Shown piece after piece: positions 7,209 through 15,302 of a stretch of 20,430 bases of DNA (its first letter is position 1; every line of letters starts with the position of its first letter). Under the pieces are notes generated by a model. It worked only from the letters and a program-made list of their open reading frames with translations. It had not been told where the DNA came from and did not search any database. The translations under genes were made by a program, and so were the position numbers. This DNA is from a virus, in IMG/VR virus record IMGVR_UViG_3300042922_000280, positions 1 through 20,430 of that record; one strand, written 5' to 3'.

Positions 7209-7616
7209 ATGCCCACCAAGCCCGCCGGCGCGAAGGCGCCCACGGACCACCAGCCCAAGACGATCAAGCCGAAGATCGAGAAGATCGAGATCGATCTGCC
7301 GGACGGCCTCGACGACGACGACGAGCCGAAGTTCCGCAAGGTGCCCGGCCGACGCGTCTCGATGCCGACCGCCCTCGGCAAGACCGTCGACGTCGACGTC
7401 GCTGACGAAGCGCTCGACGACTTCGAGGTGCTCGACGACATCCGCGCCGTGCAGGACCAGAACGACGCCTCGCGGCTCCCGTCGCTGCTGCGCCGCCTCG
7501 TCGGCGACCAGTACCGCACCGTCCTCGACGAGCTGCGCGGCGCCAACGGGCGAGTGTCGACGTCCGACGGTGCCCAGTTCGTCCTCGACCTGTTCCAGGC
7601 CCTCAACCCAAACTGA
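7209..7616 (+). CDS. Tail assembly chaperone, short form
   Basis: 135 residues. Tail assembly chaperones bind the tape-measure protein while the tube grows and are absent from the finished virion. The N-terminus is Lys/Pro rich and acidic (residues 1-40); the rest is helical, including DFEVLDDIRAVQDQND and LLRRLVGDQYRTVLDEL, a pattern common in actinophage chaperones just before the tape-measure gene. ATG 7209 has a GGAGGAG site. The last codons contain the slippery heptamer CCCAAAC at 7607-7613, followed by TGA at 7614-7616. Most ribosomes should stop here; a fraction should shift to make the long form. Confidence 0.88.
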   Translation: MPTKPAGAKAPTDHQPKTIKPKIEKIEIDLPDGLDDDDEPKFRKVPGRRVSMPTALGKTVDVDVADEALDDFEVLDDIRAVQDQNDASRLPSLLRRLVGDQYRTVLDELRGANGRVSTSDGAQFVLDLFQALNPN

Positions 7617-7662
7617 TCGTGCTCGCAGGGGCCCTCGAAAACCATGAGGGTCCCCTGCGGGC
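7607..7662 (+). promoter_or_regulatory. Programmed -1 ribosomal frameshift signal
   Basis: The heptamer C CCA AAC (7607-7613) is in the correct zero-frame phase for an X XXY YYZ slippery site. A stable hairpin follows: arms 7621-7636 and 7646-7662, with 16 pairs including one U-G wobble at 7623/7660, a single bulged T at 7651 and a 9-base loop (GAAAACCAT). The gap between heptamer and stem is 7 bases, the usual spacing for a stimulatory structure. The frame after the shift is exactly that of the downstream open frame. Confidence 0.9.
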
Positions 7663-8008
7663 ATCGCTCCAAGCCGAGTACGGCATCCGCGTTCTCCGCG
7701 ACGGCCGCACCGAGCCCGAGCGCACGCTGACCGAAGTCGCCGACTACGTCGCGGGCCTGCCCAACGGATGCGCTCTCTGGCGCGCCACGGGCGGCCCGAT
7801 CGCCCTGTCGGACGAAGGCCACTTCCTGCGCGAGGCGATCTACCGCCTCGAGGTCATCGACTGGCACGCGAATCAGTCGAAGGGGCAGGCGCCGACCCGC
7901 ATCGAGTTGCCGCGACCGGCGCACGAGGTGCGAGCGGAAGAGGCGAAGAACAGCGCGAAGGCGCAGAACTACGCCCGACGCCAAGCGCGGCGGAAGCGCG
8001 AGCAATAG
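7613..8008 (+). CDS. Tail assembly chaperone frameshift extension (long form is 7209-8008)
   Basis: This is the -1 frame continuation of the gene at 7209. After slipping on CCCAAAC the next codon is CTG at 7613, and the frame is open for 131 residues to TAG 8006-8008, giving a fused product of about 266 residues. The extension contains LRDGRTEPERTLTEVADYVAGLP, a helical region, and a basic tail (NYARRQARRKREQ). A separate start from GTG 7619 is possible but has no clear ribosome binding site and begins within the frameshift hairpin. The short/long chaperone arrangement is widespread in long-tailed phages. The tape-measure gene starts 12 bases downstream. Confidence 0.88.
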   Translation: MIVLAGALENHEGPLRASLQAEYGIRVLRDGRTEPERTLTEVADYVAGLPNGCALWRATGGPIALSDEGHFLREAIYRLEVIDWHANQSKGQAPTRIELPRPAHEVRAEEAKNSAKAQNYARRQARRKREQ

Positions 8009-8020
8009 ACGGGGGTTCAC

Positions 8021-11000
8021 ATGGCGACTGGCGTGGAGATCGCGAACGCGTACATCGCCCTCGGTGTGCGGATGCCCGGCGTCGGTCGCGAGATCAGCAC
8101 CGAACTGCGCAAGGCGGAGCCGCAGGTCGCGGCGGCCGGACGCGACGCCGGCTCGAAGTACGCCGACGGCGTCGAGAGCTCGTCGTCGCGCCTCGGCTCG
8201 TTCTTCGGTCGCATCGCGAAGGCGGGTCTCGCGACGCTCACCGCCGTGGGGATCGCAGCCGGCGGCGTTGGCGTCTCGACCGCGGCAGGCATGGAGACCG
8301 CGGACATCGCGTTCACGACCATGCTGCAGTCGGGCGAGAAGGCGAAGTCCTTCCTCTCCGATCTGTCGCAGTTCGCCGCCAAGACCCCGTTCGACCTGCC
8401 CGGGCTTCAGAAGTCCGCACAGTCGCTGATCTCGATCGGGATCGACGCCGACAAGGTCATCCCGATCATGACGACCCTCGGCAACGTGACGTCCGGCATG
8501 GGTACCGGCGCCGAGGGTGTGCAGCGCGCGACGGTCGCGATCCAGCAGATGAACGCTGCCGGCCGCATCACCGCGGAGGACCTCAACCAACTCCGCGACG
8601 CGGGCATCCCCGTGTTCGACCTGCTGACGGCCGCGACCGGCCGCTCGAAGGAAGAACTCGCCGGGATGGCCTCGAACGGCAAGCTTGGCCGCGTCGAGCT
8701 CGAGCAGCTCATGGCCGCGCTGGAGACCGGCAAGGGCCTCGATCGGTTCAACGGGATGATGGAGCAGCAGTCGGCCTCCATGTCCGGCCTGTGGTCCACG
8801 CTCAAGGACACGTTCGCCGTCGGCATGGCCGACGCGATCCAGCCGCTGATCCCGATGATCAAGGACGGGCTCGCGGGCGCGATCGAGCTCGTCGGCCTGG
8901 CGCTCCCGTACGTGCGCTCCGGCGTGCAGTGGCTCGTCGACGCGGGCCCGCAGATTGCGGCGTTCATTGCGAACCTGTGGACCGGCGTGCAGGGTCTCTA
9001 CGCCCTCATCGTGCAGGGCGACTTCACCGGAAAGCTCACCAGCGCATTCGGGTGGGCCGAGGACTCGCCGATGGTCGACTTCATCCTCGACGCCCGCGAC
9101 GCCGTCGCCGAATTCTTCACCCAGATCGGCAACCCCGGCACCGACGTCGGCGCGTCCTTCTCCGGCATCACCGACTCGGTCGCGACCCTCGCGCCCGTCA
9201 TCGGTGAAGCCGCGGCCGCGCTGCCCGGCCTCGACGACGTTCTCGCCGTGACCAACACCGTGCTCGGCTTCCTCGCCGACAACGCAGGGCTGCTCACCGC
9301 GGCGATGCCGCTGCTCGTCGCCGGCTTCCTCGCGGTGAAGGGCGCCGCGGTCCTGAACAACATCGTCGGCCGGGACTCGCTCGTCGGCATGGGCCTTCAG
9401 GTCACATCGACCTTCGCGCTCGCCGCCGCGAACCGGTCCCTGGCCGCGTCCAACCGGGCGAGCATGGGCAGCACGATCGCGGCGACGTCGGCGGAGAACA
9501 CGCAGACCGCAGCGCGCAGCCGCGGGGTGCTGGCGACCATCGCGCAGAAGACCGCCACCCTGGCGACCAGCGCGGCCATGAAGGTCGCGACGGGCGCGCA
9601 GTGGCTGTTCAACGCGGCGCTGTCGGCGAACCCCATCGGTCTCGTCATCGCGGCGATCGCGGCGCTCGTCGCGGGCCTGGTCTGGTTCTTCACTCAGACC
9701 GAGCTCGGCCAGCAGATCTGGTCGACCGTGATGGACGCCATCGGCACCGCGATCACCTGGCTGTGGGAGACGGTGCTTCAGCCGATCTTCGCCGGGATCG
9801 GCGCCGTGTTCACCTGGATCTGGGAGAACATCATCAGCCCCATCGGGACGCTGATCGTCAACTACTTCCGACTCTGGGGCGCGATCGCCGTCTGGCTCTG
9901 GCAGAACGTCCTCTCGCCCGTATTCGCCGCGATCGGGGAGGTGTTCTCCTGGATCTGGTCCACCATCATCGAGCCGATCGTCGGGTTCATCAGCCTCGCG
10001 CTGCAGGGCCTCGGCATCGTGTTCCAGTGGCTCTACGACAACGTCATCAAGCCGGTCTGGGACGGGATCTCGTCCACCATCAGCACCGTGTGGACGTGGA
10101 TCGATCAGCACGTCTTCACCCCGTTCAAGGTCGGCATCGACCTGATCGGACAGGCGTTCGAGCGGGTCGCTGACGGCATCGCTGTGGCGTGGGAGGGGAT
10201 CAAGCAGGCCGCGGCCGCGCCGATCAACTTCGTCCTCGACACCGTCTGGAACAACGGTCTTCGCTCGTTCTGGAACGACCTCGTGGGCACGCTCGGCCTC
10301 GGCGACATGAAGCTGCCGAAGGCCGACCTCGTGAAGTTCGCATCCGGCGGCGTCCTGCCCGGCTACACGCCCGGGCGCGATGTGCACCAGTTCTGGTCGC
10401 CCACTGCCGGCGGGCTCGCGCTCTCTGGCGGCGAAGCGATCATGCGGCCCGAGTTCACCCGCGCCGTCGGCGGTCCCGCCGGCGTCGCCGCGCTGAACGC
10501 CGCGGCCCGCAACGGTCGCGCGTTCGCCAACGGCGGTGTGCTCGACTTCGCCGGGGACGTCTGGGGCAACATCCAGAACGCCGCCGGCGTCGCGTGGGAG
10601 TTCCTGTCCGACCCGGGCGGGGCGATCCAGAAGCACGTCGTGGACGGCATCATCCGGCCGCTGCTCGGGGACCAGAACATCTTCGGGGAAACGGTCGGCG
10701 CGCTCGCCATCAACACGGTGAAGAGCATGGCCGGGATGTTCGCCAGCGCTACCCCCGCCGTCTCCGGAGGGCAGGGCATGGGCTGGGAGGCCATGTGGAA
10801 CAGCGTCCACGCCCGGTTCCCGGACGCGAACCTCAACTCCGCATACCGCCCGGGAAGCCCCGGCTATCACGGCAAGGGCCGAGCGATCGACCTAACCCCG
10901 CGGATGGACATCTTCAACTGGCTCAAGGGCGCGTTCCCTGACTCGCGAGAGCTGATCTACTCCCCGGCCGGGGGCCGGCAGCTCCTCAACGGTCAGGAGC

Positions 11001-11317
11001 ACTTCTGGGACGGCGCGGTGCGCGCGCAGCACTTCAATCACGTCCACTGGGCGATGGCGAACGGCGGCGTGGTCCCGAAGCTCTACGACCAGGGCGGATG
11101 GATTCCTCACGGCGGCATGGCAGTGAACCTGTCCGGCCGTCCGGAGGCGGTGCTCACCCCGGAAGAGTCCGACGCGTTCACCCGCGGCGGCGACGGCGCG
11201 GCCGTGGTCGTCCACGGCGACCTCGTCACGCAGGACGTCCCGGAGCTGTTCCGGGAGGCCGAGAAGCACCGGCGGCGCAAGTACGCCCGCACCGGAGGAC
11301 GAAGGGGGAAGCCGTGA
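8021..11317 (+). CDS. Tape-measure protein with embedded LAS-type peptidase domain
   Basis: 1098 residues. It sets tail length, fills the tube and is ejected at infection. Residues 90-225 form a typical tape-measure N-terminal domain (ETADIAFTTMLQSG; FAAKTPFDLPGLQ; MNAAGRITAEDLNQLRDAGI). Hydrophobic segments follow at about 410-440 and 535-557. Residues 578-701 hold six Trp-rich repeats of the form W-x-W/Y-x(5)-P. Residues about 918-1015 match the LAS/M15-like peptidase pattern: NSAYRPGSPGYHGKGRAIDL with His950 and Asp957, then HFNHVHW with His1007 and His1009 as probable zinc and catalytic histidines. That domain probably opens peptidoglycan during DNA entry. At about 1.5 angstrom per residue the tail would be about 150-165 nm (inference). 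The stop overlaps the next GTG. Confidence 0.93.
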   Translation: MATGVEIANAYIALGVRMPGVGREISTELRKAEPQVAAAGRDAGSKYADGVESSSSRLGSFFGRIAKAGLATLTAVGIAAGGVGVSTAAGMETADIAFTTMLQSGEKAKSFLSDLSQFAAKTPFDLPGLQKSAQSLISIGIDADKVIPIMTTLGNVTSGMGTGAEGVQRATVAIQQMNAAGRITAEDLNQLRDAGIPVFDLLTAATGRSKEELAGMASNGKLGRVELEQLMAALETGKGLDRFNGMMEQQSASMSGLWSTLKDTFAVGMADAIQPLIPMIKDGLAGAIELVGLALPYVRSGVQWLVDAGPQIAAFIANLWTGVQGLYALIVQGDFTGKLTSAFGWAEDSPMVDFILDARDAVAEFFTQIGNPGTDVGASFSGITDSVATLAPVIGEAAAALPGLDDVLAVTNTVLGFLADNAGLLTAAMPLLVAGFLAVKGAAVLNNIVGRDSLVGMGLQVTSTFALAAANRSLAASNRASMGSTIAATSAENTQTAARSRGVLATIAQKTATLATSAAMKVATGAQWLFNAALSANPIGLVIAAIAALVAGLVWFFTQTELGQQIWSTVMDAIGTAITWLWETVLQPIFAGIGAVFTWIWENIISPIGTLIVNYFRLWGAIAVWLWQNVLSPVFAAIGEVFSWIWSTIIEPIVGFISLALQGLGIVFQWLYDNVIKPVWDGISSTISTVWTWIDQHVFTPFKVGIDLIGQAFERVADGIAVAWEGIKQAAAAPINFVLDTVWNNGLRSFWNDLVGTLGLGDMKLPKADLVKFASGGVLPGYTPGRDVHQFWSPTAGGLALSGGEAIMRPEFTRAVGGPAGVAALNAAARNGRAFANGGVLDFAGDVWGNIQNAAGVAWEFLSDPGGAIQKHVVDGIIRPLLGDQNIFGETVGALAINTVKSMAGMFASATPAVSGGQGMGWEAMWNSVHARFPDANLNSAYRPGSPGYHGKGRAIDLTPRMDIFNWLKGAFPDSRELIYSPAGGRQLLNGQEHFWDGAVRAQHFNHVHWAMANGGVVPKLYDQGGWIPHGGMAVNLSGRPEAVLTPEESDAFTRGGDGAAVVVHGDLVTQDVPELFREAEKHRRRKYARTGGRRGKP

Positions 11318-12279
11318 GCCTGCCCGTCATCCTCGCCACTCCAATGTCCGCGCCTCCGGTGCCGACGTCACAGTGGCAGGGACTGACCCACGAGTGGGTC
11401 GCGCCCGATGGCCGGGTGTGGAATCTGAACGACTGGGAGTCGGGCCTCGTGCTCGACTCCCGCGGCGTCGAGGGCCTCCACAACCCGGTCATCACCCGCC
11501 ACACGTCGAAGGCCCGGCTGATCCCCGGACACCGTCGCCGTGGATGGCGCGCGGAAGCGCGGGAGGTGTTTTGGCCAGCGTTCCTCTACGCCGATCGGAC
11601 GGCCGACTGGCTGGCGTTGCACCGGGCCTTCTGGGGCAGCATCCACCCCGACGTCGAGGGCCGCTGGCGCGTGACGTGCGACGGGGAGACCCGCGAGCTC
11701 GCACTCACCGGCATCTTCGACGCAGGCCACGTCTACGACACCGACCCACTCGAGGATGGATGGGCGCAGTACGACGTCACTCTCGAAGCGGCGCAGCCGT
11801 ACTGGGCGGGTAAGACGATCCGTCGCGGCCCGTGGCGTGCCCCCGGCGCGCAGCCGTTCTTTCCCGGTCCGCCGCACACCATCTCGTCGTCGTCGGCGTT
11901 CGGCTCCGCGACTATCCCGAACCCGGGCGACGTCGAGGCTCATGGCATCTGGTGGGCGGACGGTCCGCTCGAGTCGATGGAGTTCGGCGTCGGGTCTGCG
12001 GTCATCGTGCCGCCGTTCCCGCTCGTGGCTGGGCAGACCCTCCGTATCGACACGGATCCCCGCAACCCGACCGCGCAGCTCGGCCCCACGCCGGACCCGC
12101 GGCCAGGCGAGAACCGTCCCAACCGGGCGGCGTTCGTCGGCGAGGACGCCACCGAGGCGCTCGGGCTTCAGGAGTACGCGGCCGTGCCGCCAGGCGCGTC
12201 CGTGCACCTGCATGTCATGGCCACCGGATCCGGCGCGATCGAGTTCGAGATCGTCCCGCTGTACTTCCGCGCGTTCTGA
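11314..12279 (+). CDS. Distal tail (Dit-like) minor tail protein
   Basis: 321 residues from GTG 11314, which overlaps the tape-measure stop and has GAAGGGGGA at 11301-11309. The gene directly after the tape measure usually encodes the distal tail protein that starts the baseplate. Features that fit: an N-terminal strand-rich region (LTHEWVAPDGRVWNLND, followed by a segment with GVEGLHNPVI), a central ADRTADWLALHRAFW motif, and a C-terminal galectin/carbohydrate-module-like beta region (residues about 190-321, with PNPGDVEAHGIWWADGP and a last strand ending LYFRAF). The pattern resembles actinophage minor tail proteins and siphovirus tail component family proteins. A role in host carbohydrate contact is possible but not shown. 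Confidence 0.8.
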   Translation: MSLPVILATPMSAPPVPTSQWQGLTHEWVAPDGRVWNLNDWESGLVLDSRGVEGLHNPVITRHTSKARLIPGHRRRGWRAEAREVFWPAFLYADRTADWLALHRAFWGSIHPDVEGRWRVTCDGETRELALTGIFDAGHVYDTDPLEDGWAQYDVTLEAAQPYWAGKTIRRGPWRAPGAQPFFPGPPHTISSSSAFGSATIPNPGDVEAHGIWWADGPLESMEFGVGSAVIVPPFPLVAGQTLRIDTDPRNPTAQLGPTPDPRPGENRPNRAAFVGEDATEALGLQEYAAVPPGASVHLHVMATGSGAIEFEIVPLYFRAF

Positions 12280-12288
12280 GGAGGCTCC

Positions 12289-13389
12289 ATGGACGGTCTG
12301 CGCTTCGTGCTCTACGACAAGGCGTCGACCTACCGTCGCCAGCTCTCTGGCGTCGAGGCGACGGCCGACTTCCTGCCGAACCAGATCCCCGTCGCATCGT
12401 TCACTGTCGACGACGATCACCCGGCCGCGGACGCGATGGCCGACGACGGCGCCCGGTGCGGCGTCTGGTTCCGCGGCGTCGAGCGCTTCAGAGGTGCGAT
12501 CGTCTCGACGCCCGGCGAGGGGCCTGAGGGCACGCTGACTGCGCACGTCGAGGGCGACGTCCGGAAGCTCTGGGACTGGCTCGGATGGCAGGTGCCTGGC
12601 GCTCCGCTGAACGCGCAGTCGGCCGAGTACCGGGTGTACACCGGCGCCCCCGAGACGGTGTTCAAGCAGGCGCTGGCGGAGAACTTCGCCCGCCTCGACG
12701 TGCCATGGACCGTCGCGCCCGACCTCGGCCGCGGCGGCGCTCCTGTCCGCGTCGAGTTCCGTATGCACCCGCTCGCCGACAATCTCATCCCCGTCCTCGA
12801 CGCCGCGGGGCTCGTCGTCGTGCTCTCGTACACGGACGAGGGCGTCACCGTCGACGTTCGCGAACCCGACACGGTCGCAGGGATCCTCACCCTCGAGAGC
12901 GGGGTGCCGGATGCGTACAAGTTCCAGCGCTCCGCGCCGACCGTCACGCGAGTCGTCGTCGGCGGCCGCGGCGAGGGCGTCGAGCGCGAGTTCGTAGAGG
13001 TTATCGACGCGGACCGCGAGGCCGCGTGGGGCGACATCATCGAGGGCTTCACCGACGCCCGCAACACCGAAGAGGGCAGCGACATCGCCATCGACGGGCA
13101 GCAGGCGCTCGCGGAGGGTGCACCTCGCGCCGGCGTGAGCACGACCCTGGTCGAGACGAAGCGCTTCCAGTACGGCACCACCTACATCGAGGGCGACCTC
13201 GTGCACGTCAAGGTCGGCCCGGTCGACATCGAACAGCGCCTCAGCGTGTCGGTCACCGAGACAGCAGAGGGCGGCGTCGACGTCGTCCCGCACATCGGCG
13301 AGCTCGAAGACAGCGAGGACGTCGACGTGCAGCTCGCACAACAGATCACGCGCCTGCAGCGCGCCGTACGCGACCAAGGGAGACGATGA
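12289..13389 (+). CDS. Minor tail protein, Gp37-like baseplate hub
   Basis: 366 residues, ATG 12289 after GAGGAGG at 12278-12284. It resembles the siphovirus ReqiPepy6 Gp37-like family of actinophages, which occupy the tail hub (Tal) position and follow the Dit-like gene. Support: an N-terminal strand region (LRFVLYDKASTYRRQLSGVE), a middle region with FKQALAENFARLDVPW, a later GGRGEGVEREFVEV segment, and a C-terminal strand/coil (VDVQLAQQITRLQRAVRDQ) ending in a short coiled coil. No peptidase motif was seen here; the peptidoglycan-cutting function appears to sit in the tape measure instead. The stop overlaps the next ATG (ATGATG at 13386-13391). Confidence 0.78.
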   Translation: MDGLRFVLYDKASTYRRQLSGVEATADFLPNQIPVASFTVDDDHPAADAMADDGARCGVWFRGVERFRGAIVSTPGEGPEGTLTAHVEGDVRKLWDWLGWQVPGAPLNAQSAEYRVYTGAPETVFKQALAENFARLDVPWTVAPDLGRGGAPVRVEFRMHPLADNLIPVLDAAGLVVVLSYTDEGVTVDVREPDTVAGILTLESGVPDAYKFQRSAPTVTRVVVGGRGEGVEREFVEVIDADREAAWGDIIEGFTDARNTEEGSDIAIDGQQALAEGAPRAGVSTTLVETKRFQYGTTYIEGDLVHVKVGPVDIEQRLSVSVTETAEGGVDVVPHIGELEDSEDVDVQLAQQITRLQRAVRDQGRR

Positions 13390-14306
13390 TGGCGATCACC
13401 AGCGCGGGCTACGAAGGCACCGTCAACGAGCCGGAATGGTCGGACCTGCTCGCCATGGCCGGCGGCCGCCAGTACGGCGTCGGCGGCCCGGGGGACTGGA
13501 AGGTCACTCCCGGCGTCGGAGCCGACCGGCAGATCCAGATCGCCGTCGGCCGCGGCTTCGGCTACGGCGTCCGCGACCTCTCCGACGCCGTCGCCACGCT
13601 GCAGCTTCCCGCGGGCGAGCGGTGGCACCTCATCACCGCACACCGGGACTGGCAGGCGAACCAGACCACGTTCGCCGCCATTTCGGGGGGTGTCGAGATG
13701 CAGCTCCCGCCCCGCGACACCACCCCCGGGACCGTCGACGATCAGCCTCTTGCGCTCGTGCGGGTCCGCGCTGCGTCCCAGATCGCCCTCGCGGACATCA
13801 TCGACCTTCGGATCTGGGGTGGCGACGGCGGGGCGCTCGCGATGCACGAGCTCGTCCTGCAGTTCGCCAACCGGCTCGGCACTCGGGTGCGCATCGGCAA
13901 CCGGGAGTGGTCGCGGGTCGTGGACTCCCTCGGCTCTCCCGCGTGGGCCGTTACCGGAACGGAGACCCGGCACAACGGGAACCCGGGGGCGACGCTCGCC
14001 GGCATCGACGTTCCCAGCGGCGCGCTCCTGCTGCCGGGGGCTCAGATCAAGACCGGCATGCTCACTTCCGGCACGACCGTGGCGTTCGGCAACGAATACA
14101 TGCCGGCGATCGTCTTCGAGCAGCCGTTCCCGAACGGCATCCTCTCGGTTTCGGTGCTGCCGGTCTTCGCCGGTATCGCATCGCCGCTCTCCCCACCCAT
14201 CGCACCCGGCGTTGACGGTGTGTCTCGCGGCGGGTTCCGAGTCATGTACCCGCGCAGTGGGGAGGCGTGGGTGCGTTCGTTCCTGTGGACAGCGATCGGC
14301 TACTGA
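13386..14306 (+). CDS. Minor tail protein, probable receptor-contacting
   Basis: 306 residues from ATG 13386; ATG 13389 is an alternative one codon later. The N-terminal third (SAGYEGTVNEPEWSDLLAMAG, then a segment with GRGFGYGVRDLSD) matches the baseplate upper-protein-like start found in many actinophage minor tail proteins. The C-terminal part is beta-rich and ends with FRVMYPRSGEAWVRSFLWTAIGY; the closing F-x-W-x-AIGY is typical of the C-terminal knob of tail fibres. It is therefore a likely host-contacting subunit of the baseplate. No catalytic residues were recognised. The next gene begins 10 bases downstream. Confidence 0.75.
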   Translation: MMAITSAGYEGTVNEPEWSDLLAMAGGRQYGVGGPGDWKVTPGVGADRQIQIAVGRGFGYGVRDLSDAVATLQLPAGERWHLITAHRDWQANQTTFAAISGGVEMQLPPRDTTPGTVDDQPLALVRVRAASQIALADIIDLRIWGGDGGALAMHELVLQFANRLGTRVRIGNREWSRVVDSLGSPAWAVTGTETRHNGNPGATLAGIDVPSGALLLPGAQIKTGMLTSGTTVAFGNEYMPAIVFEQPFPNGILSVSVLPVFAGIASPLSPPIAPGVDGVSRGGFRVMYPRSGEAWVRSFLWTAIGY

Positions 14307-14316
14307 GGAGGACCGC

Positions 14317-14457
14317 ATGAGCACCATCCCGAACCCCGAGCACGTGACCGTGAAGGACGACGGCCAGACCGAGAAGTACTGGGACCCCGCATGGGGCGAC
14401 CAGGGCGCCGCCCCGGAGGGCGTCAGCCGGCTCGATCCCGAGGGCGGCGAGGGCTGA
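14317..14457 (+). CDS. Small protein of unknown function (46 residues)
   Basis: ATG 14317 with a strong GAGGAGGA site (14305-14312). The product starts MSTIPNPEHVTVKDDGQTEKYW and is acidic, with WDPAWGDQG in the middle and a Gly/Glu-rich end (DPEGGEG). It has no membrane segment or Cys. Its stop overlaps the endolysin start by one base (TGATG at 14455-14459), so it is likely coupled to it. Short genes at this place are common in actinophages. I do not recognise the family. Confidence 0.7.
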   Translation: MSTIPNPEHVTVKDDGQTEKYWDPAWGDQGAAPEGVSRLDPEGGEG

Positions 14458-15302
14458 TGCCCGGTCCCTACCTCCGGCCCGTCGAGAACCGGATCTCGTC
14501 CGACTACAGAGACCACCGAAATCGCCGCCCCCCGTCGTCGAACCCTGGCACCGACTTCGCCTGCCCGAAGCGGACACCCGTCGTCGCGCCGATGGACTCC
14601 ACGGTCGTGCGCGTCTCGCAGGTGGCCGACCAGCCTCAGGGGCGCCACGTCTGGCTGCGCGGCCACGACGGCGCGGAGCTGCAGATGATGCACTTCGACG
14701 CCCCTCAGGTGTCCGCCGGTCAGCGCTTGAGCGCAGGCCAGCAGATCGGACTCTCCGGCAACACCGGCAACTCGACCGGACCGCACCTCCACGTCTCGCT
14801 CTGGTACCAGGGCCGGACGCTCGACTTCATGGACTACGTCACGACCGGTCGACCCGCAGCGGCGGCCGTAGAGAAAGGGTTCCTCATGGCACTCAGCGAT
14901 TTCCAGCAGGCGCAGATGTACGACGCGCTCGTTGCCCACTCACCCAGCGGCGACTACTACAAGACTGATGCCGCGATCAACGACAACCGAGCGCTGATGG
15001 GGAACGTCCTCACTGCCCTCGCGAGCATCGCGGCGGGCAACATCACGTTCCCGGGGGCGGGCTACAACGCGTTCGTCGCCGTCGTCAACACGATCCGGGA
15101 GGGCAACGGCCAGGCGCCGGTCGAAATCGACGAGGAAGCGCTCGCGAAGGGCCTCGCCCCGGCGCTCGCTCCCTTGCTCCTGACTCAGGGGTTCGGGGAC
15201 ATCGACGACGCCACTGTCGAGCGCCTGGCGAAGGCGGCAGCGGACGAGCGCGACCGCCGGGACCGCGAGCGCCTCGCGATCGGCACAGAGCCGTCGAGCT
15301 GA
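14457..15302 (+). CDS. Endolysin with M23 peptidase domain
   Basis: 281 residues, ATG 14457 overlapping the previous stop. The M23 (LytM-like) domain spans about residues 8-128: the segment NPGTDFACPKRTPVVAP, a catalytic-type His79 in MMHFDAPQVSAGQRL, GQQIGLSGNTGNSTGPHLHV with His110 and His112. It should cut peptide crosslinks in peptidoglycan. The usual first zinc ligand (HxxxD) is Asn29 here, with Asp33 kept. No signal peptide is present, so release by a holin is expected. Residues 144-281 form a separate helical domain of unknown fold that may bind the wall; it begins at an in-frame ATG (14886) with a purine-rich site in front. Its neighbours are three membrane proteins, as in a lysis cassette. 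Confidence 0.85.
   Translation: MPGPYLRPVENRISSDYRDHRNRRPPSSNPGTDFACPKRTPVVAPMDSTVVRVSQVADQPQGRHVWLRGHDGAELQMMHFDAPQVSAGQRLSAGQQIGLSGNTGNSTGPHLHVSLWYQGRTLDFMDYVTTGRPAAAAVEKGFLMALSDFQQAQMYDALVAHSPSGDYYKTDAAINDNRALMGNVLTALASIAAGNITFPGAGYNAFVAVVNTIREGNGQAPVEIDEEALAKGLAPALAPLLLTQGFGDIDDATVERLAKAAADERDRRDRERLAIGTEPSS
14871..14888 (+). promoter_or_regulatory. Possible internal translation start in the endolysin
   Basis: GAGAAAGGG at 14871-14879 sits six bases before an in-frame ATG at 14886-14888 (residue 144), exactly at the boundary between the M23 domain and the C-terminal region. Initiation here would give a separate 138-residue C-terminal protein. Some endolysins of other phages make a free binding-domain subunit this way. 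The placement is suggestive but unproven. Confidence 0.4.

Noticed and set aside
7619-8008. Second chaperone as an independent gene from GTG 7619
   Set aside because: There is no good ribosome binding site, the start is next to the hairpin, and the frameshift signal explains the frame better.
6281-10870. A 1529-codon open frame on the minus strand opposite the tail genes
   Set aside because: It is antisense to the well-supported tail tube, chaperone and tape-measure genes. Its translation is repetitive Arg/Gly/Asp-rich text with no domain. Long antisense frames are expected where third codon positions are almost all G or C.
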